Source: Tethya wilhelma (Eukaryota; Porifera; Demospongiae; Tethyida; Tethyidae). From it: DNA of 64,000 bases. Below the pieces are notes generated by a model. The model worked only from the letters and a program-made list of their open reading frames with translations. It searched no databases and was not told the origin of the DNA. The stretch is from the NCBI GenBank assembly GCA_964030475.1, contig CAXIPT010000005.1, forward strand, positions 2,696,568 to 2,760,567, written 5' to 3'. The translations under genes and the position numbers were made by a program. Below are positions 50,112 to 61,395 of this stretch, piece by piece (the stretch's first letter is position 1; every line of letters begins with the position of its first letter).

Positions 50112-52505
50112 TTAAAATATTGAAGACATTTTTCGTAATCCTTCATGGAGCTGGTCTAACTTGGAATACCTCCTGGTTGCAATAGTGAACACCAGAGGCA
50201 CAAACAAAATACACTGGGTCATAAGTACAGATATGATGATGAGCAAAGTATACAGTACAAAAACAACATAAGTATTATTGTTGTTGACATTGATGAGAAT
50301 CATTAAAGTTGCACCAAAGAGCACCCATAGAATAGCCAGAGTGAAAGCCAAGATATTAATACGTCTTGAGTCATTAAATTCCTTTAGTTTTACTTTCCGA
50401 TTCAACACGGCTAGAGCAACAGCTGCCAGTGCCAAGAGCAACTGGTAGATCGCAGGCATAAACAGATACCCTACTTCTCGTGGTCTGCACACTCTTTGTA
50501 CGCTTTTGATAGGCACTTCTCCTTCAGACTGTTTGATTTCTGATGTTTCGTCTAACTCCACACGTCCCCAAACTATAACTGGTATATACAGCACTACACT
50601 GAAGACAGCTAGAATGATTATTATTGTTCCTAAGAATACGTCTGAGTTGTACTTTTGACTGTTGAAGGAGCGATTGAATATTCTATAGAGCCGCCACGAT
50701 CTCACTATAATAGTACTGAAGATAAATGCAAACCCAATGAGTGAAGCAAATATTATCAAATTGCATGTGAGCATTCCATCCACACCATCATTGAATGGCT
50801 CAAGCAAATGGACTGTGTTTAGTAGTACAGCAAAAATCTGAAGGTAGCAACCCAAAAATATGAACTGGCTCAGTCGTGGACTACTAGCTTTAACAATTCT
50901 GTAGTTTCGGAGAATCAGTAAGGCACAGTGGACTAAAAGAGCTACTGCAAATGCGACGAATATTCCAAAGAGTCCAAAGCCAGCGAGTATAGCATTTAAC
51001 TTTACAAACACCTCCTCAAATGAGTCACTGATGTAGACTCCTTCGCCTGGAGTACCGCAAGACCGAGTCCTGCTGTTGTTAGCAGCAATCTCAGAGGGAG
51101 GGCAATATAGTATCTCCATTCCATTCCACACTCCAATCTCTGTCACATTCCGAGCCATATCACCCACCTGACGAATGTCCACATTGTCTGTGACATGTCC
51201 TGTCTCACTATCAAATTCAACCATTACAGAGACACCTTGGAAGCTAACGTCGTAGAGAGAATCTCGAAATGATCTGCGAAATGTCAAGTTTAGTGGAAGC
51301 TCAAGCGGGCTGTTTTGGGTGAGAGTTTTGTTCAGTGCCAATGCCAGAGCCCAGGTGCCATCATAGTACCGTCCAGCATAAAAATATGGCTCCACAGTTG
51401 TGTTAATTTCTTCTGAAAATTGTTGTGTTTTAAGTTCATATTGGTCTTTGACCATTCCAACAGTATGACCTGATACGGTCGTGACTGCTCGATCAACAGA
51501 ATCGAGTGCATAGCTCAGAAACAGGGAACCATTCACTCCTGCAGTGATTGCATCTTCTGCACACATATACTCTCTGCTCTCTCCACCTTCAAATATATCG
51601 AAGGTAAGAGATGCATTATCATTGATATGAAAGTTATCTGCTTCTCTATCCATGAAAATAAACTGACGAGCAGGATAAAGAAAGTTGCTTGTAGCAGCAA
51701 TGCAGGCTACTTTCCGAGCAGCACTCGGACCCAGCATTGCAAATACAATTCGAATATCCATATCACGGACTTCATTAAGCGGTATGTAAAAACTCTCGTC
51801 TACTGGACCAACATACTTTATCACATCAGCAAGGCCAAGTGCCTTAAGCTCTACTGTCAATCTTTGAAATGTGCTGGTGAAGTACCTTCGTGTAGATTCG
51901 TACAGAACAGCCAAACGTGTCCAACCATTGTCTTTTATCATTCTTATCAAGGTGTTTACATGTGCTACTGAGGATGTGATCATTCCAAATGTGTACTGAT
52001 ACTGATTTATGTGGTTGTCCAAGATTGGGGTGTTGCCAAGCATCAGATTTGCTACTTCAGATCTGTTTTCATAGGTCAGTTCTGCAAGTGTTACTGATGC
52101 TCCCGAGCAGAAAGGGCCAACAGCACCAATCACTTGTTTGTCAGGCTTATAATAGATATTTTCTGTAAAAGATATGGACGTTCTAGTTGTAATGTCACAT
52201 CCAGAATCACCATCCAACATATCCAGCTTGATATTGTGGTGCTCTGAGAGAAATCCAGCTTCATTTATGTGTTCAAGGGCAAGCTGCACGGCTGGTATAA
52301 ACGAGAAGCCACGATCGTTGGACGGCGGACGATCTTTGTTCGGCTTGGGTATCATAGCTAGGACGTACAAAGTTGTGTTTGTGTCGTTGTCTGATGTTTC
52401 ATGATCACTTTGAACACAAACGATACATCCAAACAAACATAGTGATGCCACTAAGATCCTCATGAGATACATTTTTCTCTGTCTTGGCTGACTTTGTCTA
52501 CGCAC
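50112..52505 (-). CDS. GABA-B-like class C G-protein-coupled receptor
   Basis: Single exon, 797 residues. A signal peptide (hydrophobic core MRILVASLCLFGCIVCV, about 15-31) precedes a periplasmic-binding-protein-like ligand domain (about 45-470; marks include AVQLALEHINEAGFL, IGAVGPFCSGASVTLAEL and YTFGMITSS). Seven membrane helices follow from about 495 to 770 (GFGLFGIFVAFAVALLVHCA, then FIFLGCYLQIFAVLL, AFTLAILWVLFGATLMILIN). There is no cysteine-rich linker between the ligand and membrane domains, which separates GABA-B types from mGluR and calcium-sensing types. The expected role is to couple an extracellular small ligand to G proteins at the plasma membrane; the ligand is unknown. The C-tail is short (about 20 residues) and lacks the coiled coil that drives vertebrate GABA-B heterodimers. 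It has many N-glycosylation sites. It is intronless, unlike most neighbours. Confidence 0.9.
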   Translation of the reverse strand: MRRQSQPRQRKMYLMRILVASLCLFGCIVCVQSDHETSDNDTNTTLYVLAMIPKPNKDRPPSNDRGFSFIPAVQLALEHINEAGFLSEHHNIKLDMLDGDSGCDITTRTSISFTENIYYKPDKQVIGAVGPFCSGASVTLAELTYENRSEVANLMLGNTPILDNHINQYQYTFGMITSSVAHVNTLIRMIKDNGWTRLAVLYESTRRYFTSTFQRLTVELKALGLADVIKYVGPVDESFYIPLNEVRDMDIRIVFAMLGPSAARKVACIAATSNFLYPARQFIFMDREADNFHINDNASLTFDIFEGGESREYMCAEDAITAGVNGSLFLSYALDSVDRAVTTVSGHTVGMVKDQYELKTQQFSEEINTTVEPYFYAGRYYDGTWALALALNKTLTQNSPLELPLNLTFRRSFRDSLYDVSFQGVSVMVEFDSETGHVTDNVDIRQVGDMARNVTEIGVWNGMEILYCPPSEIAANNSRTRSCGTPGEGVYISDSFEEVFVKLNAILAGFGLFGIFVAFAVALLVHCALLILRNYRIVKASSPRLSQFIFLGCYLQIFAVLLNTVHLLEPFNDGVDGMLTCNLIIFASLIGFAFIFSTIIVRSWRLYRIFNRSFNSQKYNSDVFLGTIIIILAVFSVVLYIPVIVWGRVELDETSEIKQSEGEVPIKSVQRVCRPREVGYLFMPAIYQLLLALAAVALAVLNRKVKLKEFNDSRRINILAFTLAILWVLFGATLMILINVNNNNTYVVFVLYTLLIIISVLMTQCILFVPLVFTIATRRYSKLDQLHEGLRKMSSIF

Positions 52506-52988
52506 TGTATCTAGTCACCGCTATCGACGTTCGGTGGTTGCTTTTTCTGCAACAGTGAGTCATCTTTTGTATCAACAACAAAATAATTATTCATGATAAG
52601 AGGGCGGATTGAATTGCATCACAAACACAAACATGACTGGAATGCAGAATCTATATCCGGGTCCGGGGATATGGGACAACATCTCTAGATCAGCTTCCGG
52701 GAGGAATGCTTGCCGGGTTCATAAGAGGCTTCAGTCTTGGAACAGAAGAAGGCTTCAACATCCATCATTAATTTTATGCCAACATTTCATCTATCAGCAT
52801 TATAATTTCCCAAACCATGAATAATAATAATAACAGGCCACAAGAGAGGTGTGCTCAGGCTCTCAAGTTATTGGGAACATCACTGACACTGTCAGGCTGA
52901 AGTATCTAGCAGCTTTGGAGAGTACAATACAATAACTGTTTGAGTTTGTCACCAATAGAAATTATATGCTGAATGTGATGATAGCATT
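52506..52988. promoter_or_regulatory. Upstream region shared by the GABA-B-like and beta-helix receptor genes
   Basis: 483 bp between divergent starts of two intronless receptor genes. No clear TATA box at a convincing distance. Bidirectional use is inferred. Confidence 0.35.
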
Positions 52989-55900
52989 ATGAATGCTAAT
53001 TATAAGCTTCTGTTTCTAGCTTTGTTGTTGTACGGGATAAGCTGCATACAACAGTGTGACTCAGCTGAGCCATGGCTGTACTATGTCAAACCATCTACTA
53101 ACATCAACTGCCCAGGACAACCATGCAAACTGCTCACACAATACAATGTAAGTTCAAATTCAAACTATCTCTTTCTACATGGTATTCATGTCTTCAGCGA
53201 GACTCTTCTCATCAAAGGAGTAACCAATGTGACATTACAAGGATCAGAACATACCAGCTTGGCACAAGCTGTTCTAAAGTGTTCACAAGATACCAGTGGG
53301 GGTATTGTACTTCAGAATGTGACAAAAATTGAAATTAAGAGACTCACAATTTTGAATTGTACTGTTTTTGGCTCAACAGCGATTTCAGTACAGAACAGTG
53401 CCAATGTAAAAATCTCAAACATTAAAGTATTCAATGTGCATTATGGGGTTTACACTGAAAATGTTCGTGGTAACGTGAGCATCTCAAAATCCATCGTTCA
53501 AGCCACAGCCACAAACATATACATCAGCCATACTATGTCTGTGTGCAACGACACACCCACTGATGGTAAGATGATGATAAGTTCTACTATTGAAGATGTG
53601 TACATATCTGGAGGAGAGAGTGGCCTCTACATCAAACAAAACCAGCCATGCTTGAATAGTGAAATAACCGTCAGAAATGTTTACAGTGAGGGAAGCATAC
53701 CACACGGAAATGTGTACATTAACCTAACTCAATACCATCAGAACTCCAACAGATTGATGCTGGACAACATTACTAGTGTCCATGGCAAATCGTACTATGA
53801 GTCTGGAGGGGGACTAAAAATTGACCTGAACACAAATACAAGTGATACAGAATGCAGTGAGGAAGTATCTGATTTAATTTACATTGCTAACTCTAATATC
53901 CACAGGAACGTAGCCATCCATGGTGGTGGACTCTCAGTGATCCTAACATCACTCTGCAGACAAACAAATGTTACACTTGATAATATCAGTTTCAATGGGA
54001 ATGAAGCACAAAATGGAGGACACATTATCATTTTGGAGAAGATCGAAAGAGAATTGGGACAAGCTACATTCCAGATTACCAACTGTACATTCAAGGATGG
54101 ACAAAGTGCACATGCAAGCATGTTGATACTCATAGAATATCTCAATTACAAGACAATATCAAATGGTTCTACATCAAGCAACAAACTTATTGTTTCAAAC
54201 ACCAAATTTATCAACAATAACGTTGTTGAAGGAAATGGCGGCGGGATTTCAATGGATATCATTGTGAACTCCAGTGTAATTGATCACCCACTGAGTACAG
54301 TCAACAATGTAGTATTTCAGAATAGTCTATTCCTAGAGAATCGATGCATGCAGCAGGGCAGTGCTGTATCATTGTTGGGAGATCACCCTAACGTATTTTA
54401 CAACTTTACATTCCTTGATGTTACTGTTCAGGAACAGACATCAACTTCACCCATTGCTAGAGTGGGGGCAGTCTATGCTGAATCTGTCTTTCGAGTAAAC
54501 TTTATCAACTCATCGTTTCTTGATAACAACAGTTCTGCTTTGTTTCTCTTCAACAGCGAAGCCTATCTTCAAGGAACAGTGTATTTTGTACGGAACAGAG
54601 GTTACAATGGAGGTGCCATTGCTTTGTGTGGAGGATCGTACGTGTCGTTTCACTACAATTCACAAATTTACTTTCTAAATAACATTGCTGAACATCTAGG
54701 TGGTGCAATCTTTGTTCAAGAAAACTGTTTCCTCTCTAGAATATCGTATTGCTTCTACAGAATTACATTTTCAAATACAGGTGAGAGAAACTTCGTTGGG
54801 AGCCTGGTGTTTGAAGGTAATGTGGCTCAAGCTGGCTACGACATCTATGGAGGACAGGTCAAGGATTGCAGTGATCCTACACAAACTGAGGTTGAAAATG
54901 AACTGTTTCAAGTCTTGTTTGGCTCCCTAGTACAAGACTGTTCTTCACGTATTTCATCAAATCCAGAACAGGTCAAACTTTGCTCAAATGGTTGTCCCAA
55001 CGATATCGATTCCTACCCCATTCTGACATATCCGGGAAAGAGTTTCATCGTTTCAATAGCAATTGTAGGTCAAGCACAAGGATTGATACCTGGAGTGGTG
55101 CACGCAGTTATCAATCAACCTGATGATGTGACGATTGGTGACTTTCAAGATTCACAGACTGTTTATGGAAACTGTACTTCAGTAAATTACACTGTTTTTG
55201 GTCCCACAGAAACTACAATTACTCTTGAACTGTACCCAGAACAACCAGATGGATCATTCCTTGATACATCAGAAGATAGCAAGCGTGCAACAGCAAATAT
55301 TTCATTAGAAATCACTTTAGAAAAGTGTCCAACGGCATTTACAGTGGACATTGACAAGAACAACAAGACGGTATGTGACTGTGAGCCGAAGCTTAAAAGG
55401 CATGGGGTGGAGTGTAGTATTGATGATGAGACTCTTCAGCCACCTGCAGGGATATGGGTGGGCTACCATAGTGCGGATAATTCCAGTGCCCTCAATGAAT
55501 CAGGGATGCTGTTGCATCCATTCTGTCCAATTGGCTATTGCAGATCAGCATATCCAGCAATGATGGTTACTAGCCTTGATGAACAGTGTTCTTCAAATCG
55601 TACTGGTGTGCTTTGTGGAGCATGTAAGGAGGGATACAGTATGAGAGTGGGGTGGTCCGATTGTAAAAAATGTTCCAACGGATGGATTGGTCTTGCACTA
55701 CCTCTGTTCATAGTTTGTGGTGTAATTCTAGTATTGTTTCTCAGAGCAACCAATCTTACAGTATCCACAGCAACCATCAATGGGCTGATATTTTATGCTA
55801 ACATCATACATACAAATCATTCAACATTTTTCCCCACCGACAGTGACCACATTCCATTAAAACTTCTCACAGTGTTTCTGGCCTGGCTGAACCTTGATTT

Positions 55901-57053
55901 TGGGATTGGGCTATGTCTCTACAGTGGAATGAACACCTTTGCCAAAATATTGCTTCAGTACCTTTTCCCTATTTACATTTGGATACTCATGATTGCTATG
56001 ATTGCCATTGGACGTTACAAACCGGGGAAAATTGCACGTTTCATAATTGGACGAAATGGAGTTCAAGTTTTAGCGACATTGTTCCTTCTTTCATACACAA
56101 AGCTGCAACGATTGATTATCAACAGTTTACATTTCACCACACTGATGTACCCAAATGGAAACAGTGAAGCAGTTTGGCTTTTGGATGGAAATGTGCAATA
56201 TCTTGAAAGTAAACACATTCTGCTGTTTACGATAGCTTTGTTGACGCTCATTTTCCTGATAATACCGTTTACAATACTGGCTACCTTTGCCCAATTACTT
56301 CAAAAGACACTGAACTATTTTAGACCTGGTAGAAACAGCAACGCTCGACTATGGATGTTTCATGATGCTTACTCTGGTATGTACAAGGACAAATATCGCT
56401 TTTGGACTGGATTACTTCTGATAGCGAGGACAATGCTTTTGTTGGTGTTTTCATTCAATGTACGTGGCAATCCTAATGTGAACCTACTTGCAATTGGACT
56501 AACTAGCAGCTTTCTGTTGGTGTTCTTTTCTTCAGCAACAGGTGGTGGAATGTACAAACAAAAGCTATTGAACTTACTGGAGCTATCGTTTCTGTTCAAC
56601 CTTGTCCTCCTTTCACTCTGCACACTCTACATCAGACAAACAACACAAATGGAAATGAAACAAGAGATCGTGACAACCATTTCAACCGGCATCGCTTTCA
56701 TCACATTTATTGCTATTTTATTCTACCACCTCATTAAGTACACTTTCCCCAAACACATTGATGGCATAAAACGGAGAATAACCCACAGATATCACTTACT
56801 ACGACAACACTCTAGTGAATCTCAAGAAGACGTTAATAGTCACGATTCTTCAATGGACGAGGATGAGTCATGTGACAGGGAGGTGGACGCCATTGAGTAC
56901 ATCCTGACTGATGCTGGGGATTTGGAACTTGTAACAGTCAATGAAAGCAATGAGGAGTCTTCTCCTACGATATTGACACAAGAAACGACATCCTCCATGT
57001 CACTCAGCACTCAGGACTCTAAAGTACCCAGCCTGCAATCTGGTCATGAATAG
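52989..57053 (+). CDS. Large beta-helix ectodomain, multi-pass membrane receptor-like protein
   Basis: Single exon, 1354 residues. A signal peptide (about 1-26) is followed by about 590 residues of short Asn/Ser-rich repeats with GGGLSV, GGGISM, GGAIAL and GGAIFV steps, as in right-handed parallel beta-helices (pectin-lyase fold; similar to bacterial Pmp-type repeats). A cysteine-rich segment follows (about 790-895: CDCEPKL, CPIGYC, CGACKEGYSMRVGWSDCKKC). From about 900 to 1255 about ten hydrophobic helices occur, including FHDAYSGMYKDKYRFWTGLL, then LIARTMLLLVF and MYKQKLLNLLELSFLFNL. The cytosolic tail (about 1255-1354) is acidic and Ser/Thr-rich. I recall similar uncharacterised proteins being numerous in sponges and present in other early-branching lineages; ligand and signalling are unknown. 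Many NxT/S sites support an extracellular N-terminus. A truncated relative lies at 14100-15248. Confidence 0.85.
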   Translation: MNANYKLLFLALLLYGISCIQQCDSAEPWLYYVKPSTNINCPGQPCKLLTQYNVSSNSNYLFLHGIHVFSETLLIKGVTNVTLQGSEHTSLAQAVLKCSQDTSGGIVLQNVTKIEIKRLTILNCTVFGSTAISVQNSANVKISNIKVFNVHYGVYTENVRGNVSISKSIVQATATNIYISHTMSVCNDTPTDGKMMISSTIEDVYISGGESGLYIKQNQPCLNSEITVRNVYSEGSIPHGNVYINLTQYHQNSNRLMLDNITSVHGKSYYESGGGLKIDLNTNTSDTECSEEVSDLIYIANSNIHRNVAIHGGGLSVILTSLCRQTNVTLDNISFNGNEAQNGGHIIILEKIERELGQATFQITNCTFKDGQSAHASMLILIEYLNYKTISNGSTSSNKLIVSNTKFINNNVVEGNGGGISMDIIVNSSVIDHPLSTVNNVVFQNSLFLENRCMQQGSAVSLLGDHPNVFYNFTFLDVTVQEQTSTSPIARVGAVYAESVFRVNFINSSFLDNNSSALFLFNSEAYLQGTVYFVRNRGYNGGAIALCGGSYVSFHYNSQIYFLNNIAEHLGGAIFVQENCFLSRISYCFYRITFSNTGERNFVGSLVFEGNVAQAGYDIYGGQVKDCSDPTQTEVENELFQVLFGSLVQDCSSRISSNPEQVKLCSNGCPNDIDSYPILTYPGKSFIVSIAIVGQAQGLIPGVVHAVINQPDDVTIGDFQDSQTVYGNCTSVNYTVFGPTETTITLELYPEQPDGSFLDTSEDSKRATANISLEITLEKCPTAFTVDIDKNNKTVCDCEPKLKRHGVECSIDDETLQPPAGIWVGYHSADNSSALNESGMLLHPFCPIGYCRSAYPAMMVTSLDEQCSSNRTGVLCGACKEGYSMRVGWSDCKKCSNGWIGLALPLFIVCGVILVLFLRATNLTVSTATINGLIFYANIIHTNHSTFFPTDSDHIPLKLLTVFLAWLNLDFGIGLCLYSGMNTFAKILLQYLFPIYIWILMIAMIAIGRYKPGKIARFIIGRNGVQVLATLFLLSYTKLQRLIINSLHFTTLMYPNGNSEAVWLLDGNVQYLESKHILLFTIALLTLIFLIIPFTILATFAQLLQKTLNYFRPGRNSNARLWMFHDAYSGMYKDKYRFWTGLLLIARTMLLLVFSFNVRGNPNVNLLAIGLTSSFLLVFFSSATGGGMYKQKLLNLLELSFLFNLVLLSLCTLYIRQTTQMEMKQEIVTTISTGIAFITFIAILFYHLIKYTFPKHIDGIKRRITHRYHLLRQHSSESQEDVNSHDSSMDEDESCDREVDAIEYILTDAGDLELVTVNESNEESSPTILTQETTSSMSLSTQDSKVPSLQSGHE

Positions 57054-57353
57054 TTTCAATAATAAGTAATTATTATAGAAATAACTGAATTTGTATACAG
57101 ACATACTAGCTAGCTCCTATAGATTAGACATAATTATATATATACTAACTTTTGAGTATATGCATGTTCCTTTCTTCCTTTCCTGCTTCTTTTCAGTAGA
57201 AATAGAAATGTGATGGTTTGACAAGTACTTGCATCGACCCTTTGCCAATATTTTTTTAATATTTCTATGAAGTAATACATAAATTCCAACAAAATTTGCT
57301 ACAAAAATATTAATTTCTATGTAACTATTATTATAATTATTACTATAGAGATG

Positions 57354-58657
57354 TTACAGTGGGGTCAAAGTGCATAGCACCCCTCCAGCTGGATTTAAAG
57401 TGGCCCTGGTTTCTAGTTTGAGAACAAAATCTTCTCTTAGAGAAACTTTGAAAGATGTCAGAAGTCGTGCCATGATGATCTTTGCCTCCATCTGTGTATA
57501 TGTATCAGTGTGGGGTTGATGTCAAAATTACATCCTCATTGAGGAAGTCATTCAGTCAATTGTGTTCAGTGTGCCTAAAAATAAAACCTTATTCAACTCA
57601 CAAGAGAAAACACTCTTCCTATACAGGAGCGATGGCCAGTACTGAATGGCAGGTAGATGAAAGGACTGGGTCTAAAGGGAGGAAGAGAAAACAATACCAG
57701 AAGTTTAAAATGAGTTATAGGTACAATAATTGCAGCTTGACTCAGTTCTAATTTATAGAAGTGTGTGTTTGTTTCTTATATACCTTGGTCTATCAGCTCC
57801 AAATCTCTCAGGATCATAATTATCAGGGTTCTCCCAGTAATCAGGATTATAGTGCATGGCATGGATGGGTATCTCTATGACAGTACCAGAAGGGATGATG
57901 TAACCACATAGCTTCACCTCACGAGGGGTTTCTCTGGTGGTACCATTAGCAGGAGGATACATGCGAAGAGTTTCATAGAATACCTACAAATATAAAATTG
58001 AAACAAAGTAAACAATTGTATAGTAGACAATAAACATAAACCTTGAACAAGACAATAATGGTCCTATGATAATTATAGCTGTCATGTGATCTGCATGTGA
58101 CTATATCCACCTGTTCAAGGTATGTCAACTGTTCGAGGTCTTCAGCAGTCACAGTCTTTCTCTCTCCCACCACCTCTGAAACCTCCTCCAATACTCTACA
58201 AGGACAGACAAACCAAACTTACAGTGTCCTAAACAATAAGTGATGCAATCAGAACATTACCACGTACTCACCTATTCAAGATATCAGGATATTGGTGAAA
58301 CTTGATGGTTGTAAATGATAGGAGAACTGCAGTGGTTTCCTGTCCTGTACTAACAATGGATAGTTTAACAGATTTTCCATGCAATGGAGCTAGTTCTCAA
58401 ATTTTATACCTGCTACTAAAAATGTGACAAAGTCGTCCACCAGGTCCTCCATTTCCACCGTCTTCTGAGTGGAGGCCATTCTTAGTATCTGAGTGAGGAT
58501 GTCATTAGGCACCTTCTCCTCCCTCTCAACAGCTAGGATCCTCTTCTCAATCAAATCACGACCAATTTTACGAAGAGCTCGGATCGCCTCACGATATCCC
58601 TCAGCTCTCCTTGGGTCCCAATACTATGAAGATTATGAATCCATGTGCCATGTGTGT

Positions 58658-58704
<47 letters not shown>

Positions 58705-61329
58705 GACACTGTACATACCTTCAACACTGGATTCGAAAAGCATGCTGTAAAAGATTCAAATGCATGGCCAATCAAAGGGCCCAGCCTTCCCTTCTCAACT
58801 TTGTGCTTGATAACATTTAATCCAAGAGACTCAAACTCTGTAAATGCTTCAAAGTCTGTCCCAAAAGCAACCTGCACATGTGCAAGGATGAACACACAAA
58901 AAGAATTGCTTACCTAGCATTATTAATGTACTAGAGTGAATAAACCAATAGTTCATGGACAATATTTGTACACTTTATAACCCAGCAATCTAATGTTACA
59001 ACTACTTTTAGTTCAGCCTGCATAAATGTTGTAATTCCATGACATGCTCCTTACATACAAGCTTGCAGTTGTTAGCTAACCTTTCCAATGACGTCCAGAG
59101 TGACTGCTCCAAACTCTTCCTTGATAAGTACCTCTGTCTCTCCATCAGCTTGAGTTCTCAGCTTCTCTATGAAAGAGTCAGCACACTCATTGAATACTGG
59201 TATCAGTGTCTTCAGGTTGCTATAGAAACAGAACACATATATATGTAATGGAATTTAAATTAGTACTTTAAGTTTGTGAATAAACAGTCACCAAAGGAAG
59301 TATGATACAAGTGCAATTTTGCTTACTCAATAAGAAGGTCAAGAAGTCTAAAATTACGGTCATATGCTACTCAGTTCAAATACATAATCTGATCATGTGA
59401 CTCTAATTGACCTGAGCACTTTATTACTTACTTCTTTGTAAAGGTTGGATCATAAAGACTTCTTCGAGGCTTCCATGTTTTGTAGTGCACAGTGCTCACC
59501 AATCCATGGCCCATAAACCTACATAGGAAATTACAATACCGTATACCGCTTAATTTTCGAGGTTACTTAATTTTTGCGGATTGCACTATTGCAGATTTTC
59601 GTTGAATAAGTTTCGCGGATTGATGTCGTTCCTGTGCGCACACATATGAGCACGCAATTTTTCGATGAACAATTTTCGCGGATAAAGTTCGATCCACGAA
59701 AACCGCGAAAGTTAAGTACCACAAAAATTAAGCGGTATACAGTAATCATACTCTCATGTAAATGAGTGAATGATACAGTTAACGCAGTCATAATTGTCCA
59801 AAATACAACAAACATCTAAGGAAAATAGATACTTTAGGATCATGGTTGTAAGAATATTTCTTATTGGGAACATGCAAAATTTTAGGGATCAACTTTTAAG
59901 GATTAATATTCAGTGTCCTTATCTCAGAGGTTTCACCACTGAAAGTTCTACCATACCTTTCTCCTAAGACAGTAGCTAGCTTAGCGTAGATTGACGATGA
60001 CTTGGGAACTTGAGCACTCATCATAATAGCCTGGAAATAATTAACAGATCACTATTAATAATGCATGTCAAATCAATATCTTCAAAAATTTCGACACAAA
60101 ATAAACTTACATTGAAACTTTTCAAGACTATTAAATTTTTGCGTGCATATACAGTATAATAAATTTAATTCATCCAAGAAACAGAAAAGTGCACAGAACT
60201 GTCATGCAACTCATGGCCTCCACCCTGTGGTGGTTCCCCACGTATACAGTCATTGAAGAGCTAGCTTAATTAGCTATAGCTGTTAGTGTTGCTTCAAACT
60301 TGTCTGCAATGAGCATGCAGTCTCTCATATATTACAGGAGTGGCAATTCAGGAGATCGACGTAAAGACAATAGTATAGTCTATCAAGATAGGCTCAGACT
60401 TCCTCGTTGCATGCACATGCATGCTGGATGGAGGGGGACTACTTAATGTTTGAGGGGGCAAGTTATGATGGCATACTGTAAGTTGTCCTAGGGGGACTAT
60501 TTATGTAAGCACCTGTAAGTGATCCAGGGGGACAATATAGCACAACATATTTAGTCCAGGGGGCAGGCATAGAGCTGTGAAAAATTACAAACTTCAAGCC
60601 CCATCCACTTTATAGTTTGTTCATGATAATTCCGCTGGTCACCATTACAATCAGATAGCAGCCTAAAGACACCCAGAAATTTATGCTAGAGCTGCCAAAT
60701 CTGAAGATTTAGGTCAGTTATTTTAATCTAAGATGAACCAAAGTTGCTTGTGGCACTGTCTCAAGCAATGGAGTCCGCAATATTTGTTCTCGTCTGGAGG
60801 GGATATAATTATTGTGACGAACATATTTGGAGGTCCGAGGGGACCAGTTAGGCAATGCCACTGGGTTCGGGTGGGACCACCCTATCTATATGTAGAGGGA
60901 CTACCTAACTCATGACAGCACTATATTTGAATGTACAGAATGTATTATTACCTTGATGTCTTCAGCATTCATGGTGAGTACAGCTGGAAGGTGGATATAG
61001 TATACCACAAACAGTGGTCCACATTCTTCAAGCCACCTAAGATAGAGGCCACAAATGTTGCCTGTTTGTTTGTACTCCTTAATAAGAGCTGGAAGATGGC
61101 CAGTGTAGAAACTGTAAGGAGAAAACAGAAAAATTATATAACCCAAACCATACAACAGCTTGCATTTGGATATAATACATGCAAACAAGTTTAGTTACTT
61201 GGAAATCTTTGGAGAAGGTATGTGTCCATATCTTCTGCGTGTCCAGTAGATGTATCCAGTGATGATGGACCAGACCAGGAAGACCAGAGAGAGGAGAAAG
61301 ACACACACGTAGAGTAGAAGAGAGTTCAT
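57354..61329 (-). CDS. Cytochrome P450, CYP46-like
   Basis: Twelve phase-consistent exons in coding order: 61329-61199, 61111-60952, 60030-59957, 59518-59432, 59219-59081, 58871-58719, 58623-58410, 58344-58272, 58195-58111, 57983-57784, 57671-57602 and 57491-57354; 507 residues, the usual P450 length. Motifs: N-terminal membrane anchor (about 3-24), YGHIPSPK hinge, C-helix HYKTWKPRR, I-helix AGQETT, K-helix ETLR, PERF, and haem loop FSTGHRSCIG with the Cys ligand. The closest match I recognise is CYP46A1 (cholesterol 24-hydroxylase), for example PNDILTQILR and DDFVTFLVAG; sponge substrates may be other sterols. It would act at the ER with P450 reductase. The intron between 58719 and 58623 is about 95 bp, mostly a CA tract. 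It starts 66 bp from PARS2. Confidence 0.92.
58648..58700. repeat. GT microsatellite filling a P450 intron
   Basis: About 25 GT units make up more than half of the 95-bp intron between P450 exons 6 and 7. Confidence 0.9.
59537..59743. mobile_element. MITE with GTATACCGCTTAATTTT ends
   Basis: The left end CCGTATACCGCTTAATTTTC and the right end AAAATTAAGCGGTATACAG are inverted; internal TTTCGCGGAT blocks recur. It lies in P450 intron 3. It is related in style to the element at 40362-40570 but with different ends. Confidence 0.8.
60031..60951 (-). other. Long P450 intron 2
   Basis: At 921 bp this is the longest intron of the P450 gene. It contains several AGGGGGACTA/AGGGGGACAA phrases around 60430-60560, a weak tandem pattern, and no exon-like frame. 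Confidence 0.5.
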
Positions 61330-61395
61330 TTTATGGCCACTGACTGAACGAAGCCAGCTAACTAACATAACGACCTTTACCGGTTCACATTAGCC
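61330..61395. promoter_or_regulatory. 66-bp divergent promoter between P450 and PARS2
   Basis: Only 66 bp separate the two start codons, so the core promoters and 5' UTRs must overlap or extend into the opposite gene. No canonical element is evident. Confidence 0.5.

Noticed and set aside
51627..51971. 114-codon plus-strand frame
   Set aside because: Antisense shadow of the GABA-B-like receptor coding sequence.
57482..57751. 89-codon plus-strand frame
   Set aside because: It overlies the haem-binding exon and last intron of the P450 gene on the minus strand, which is far better supported.
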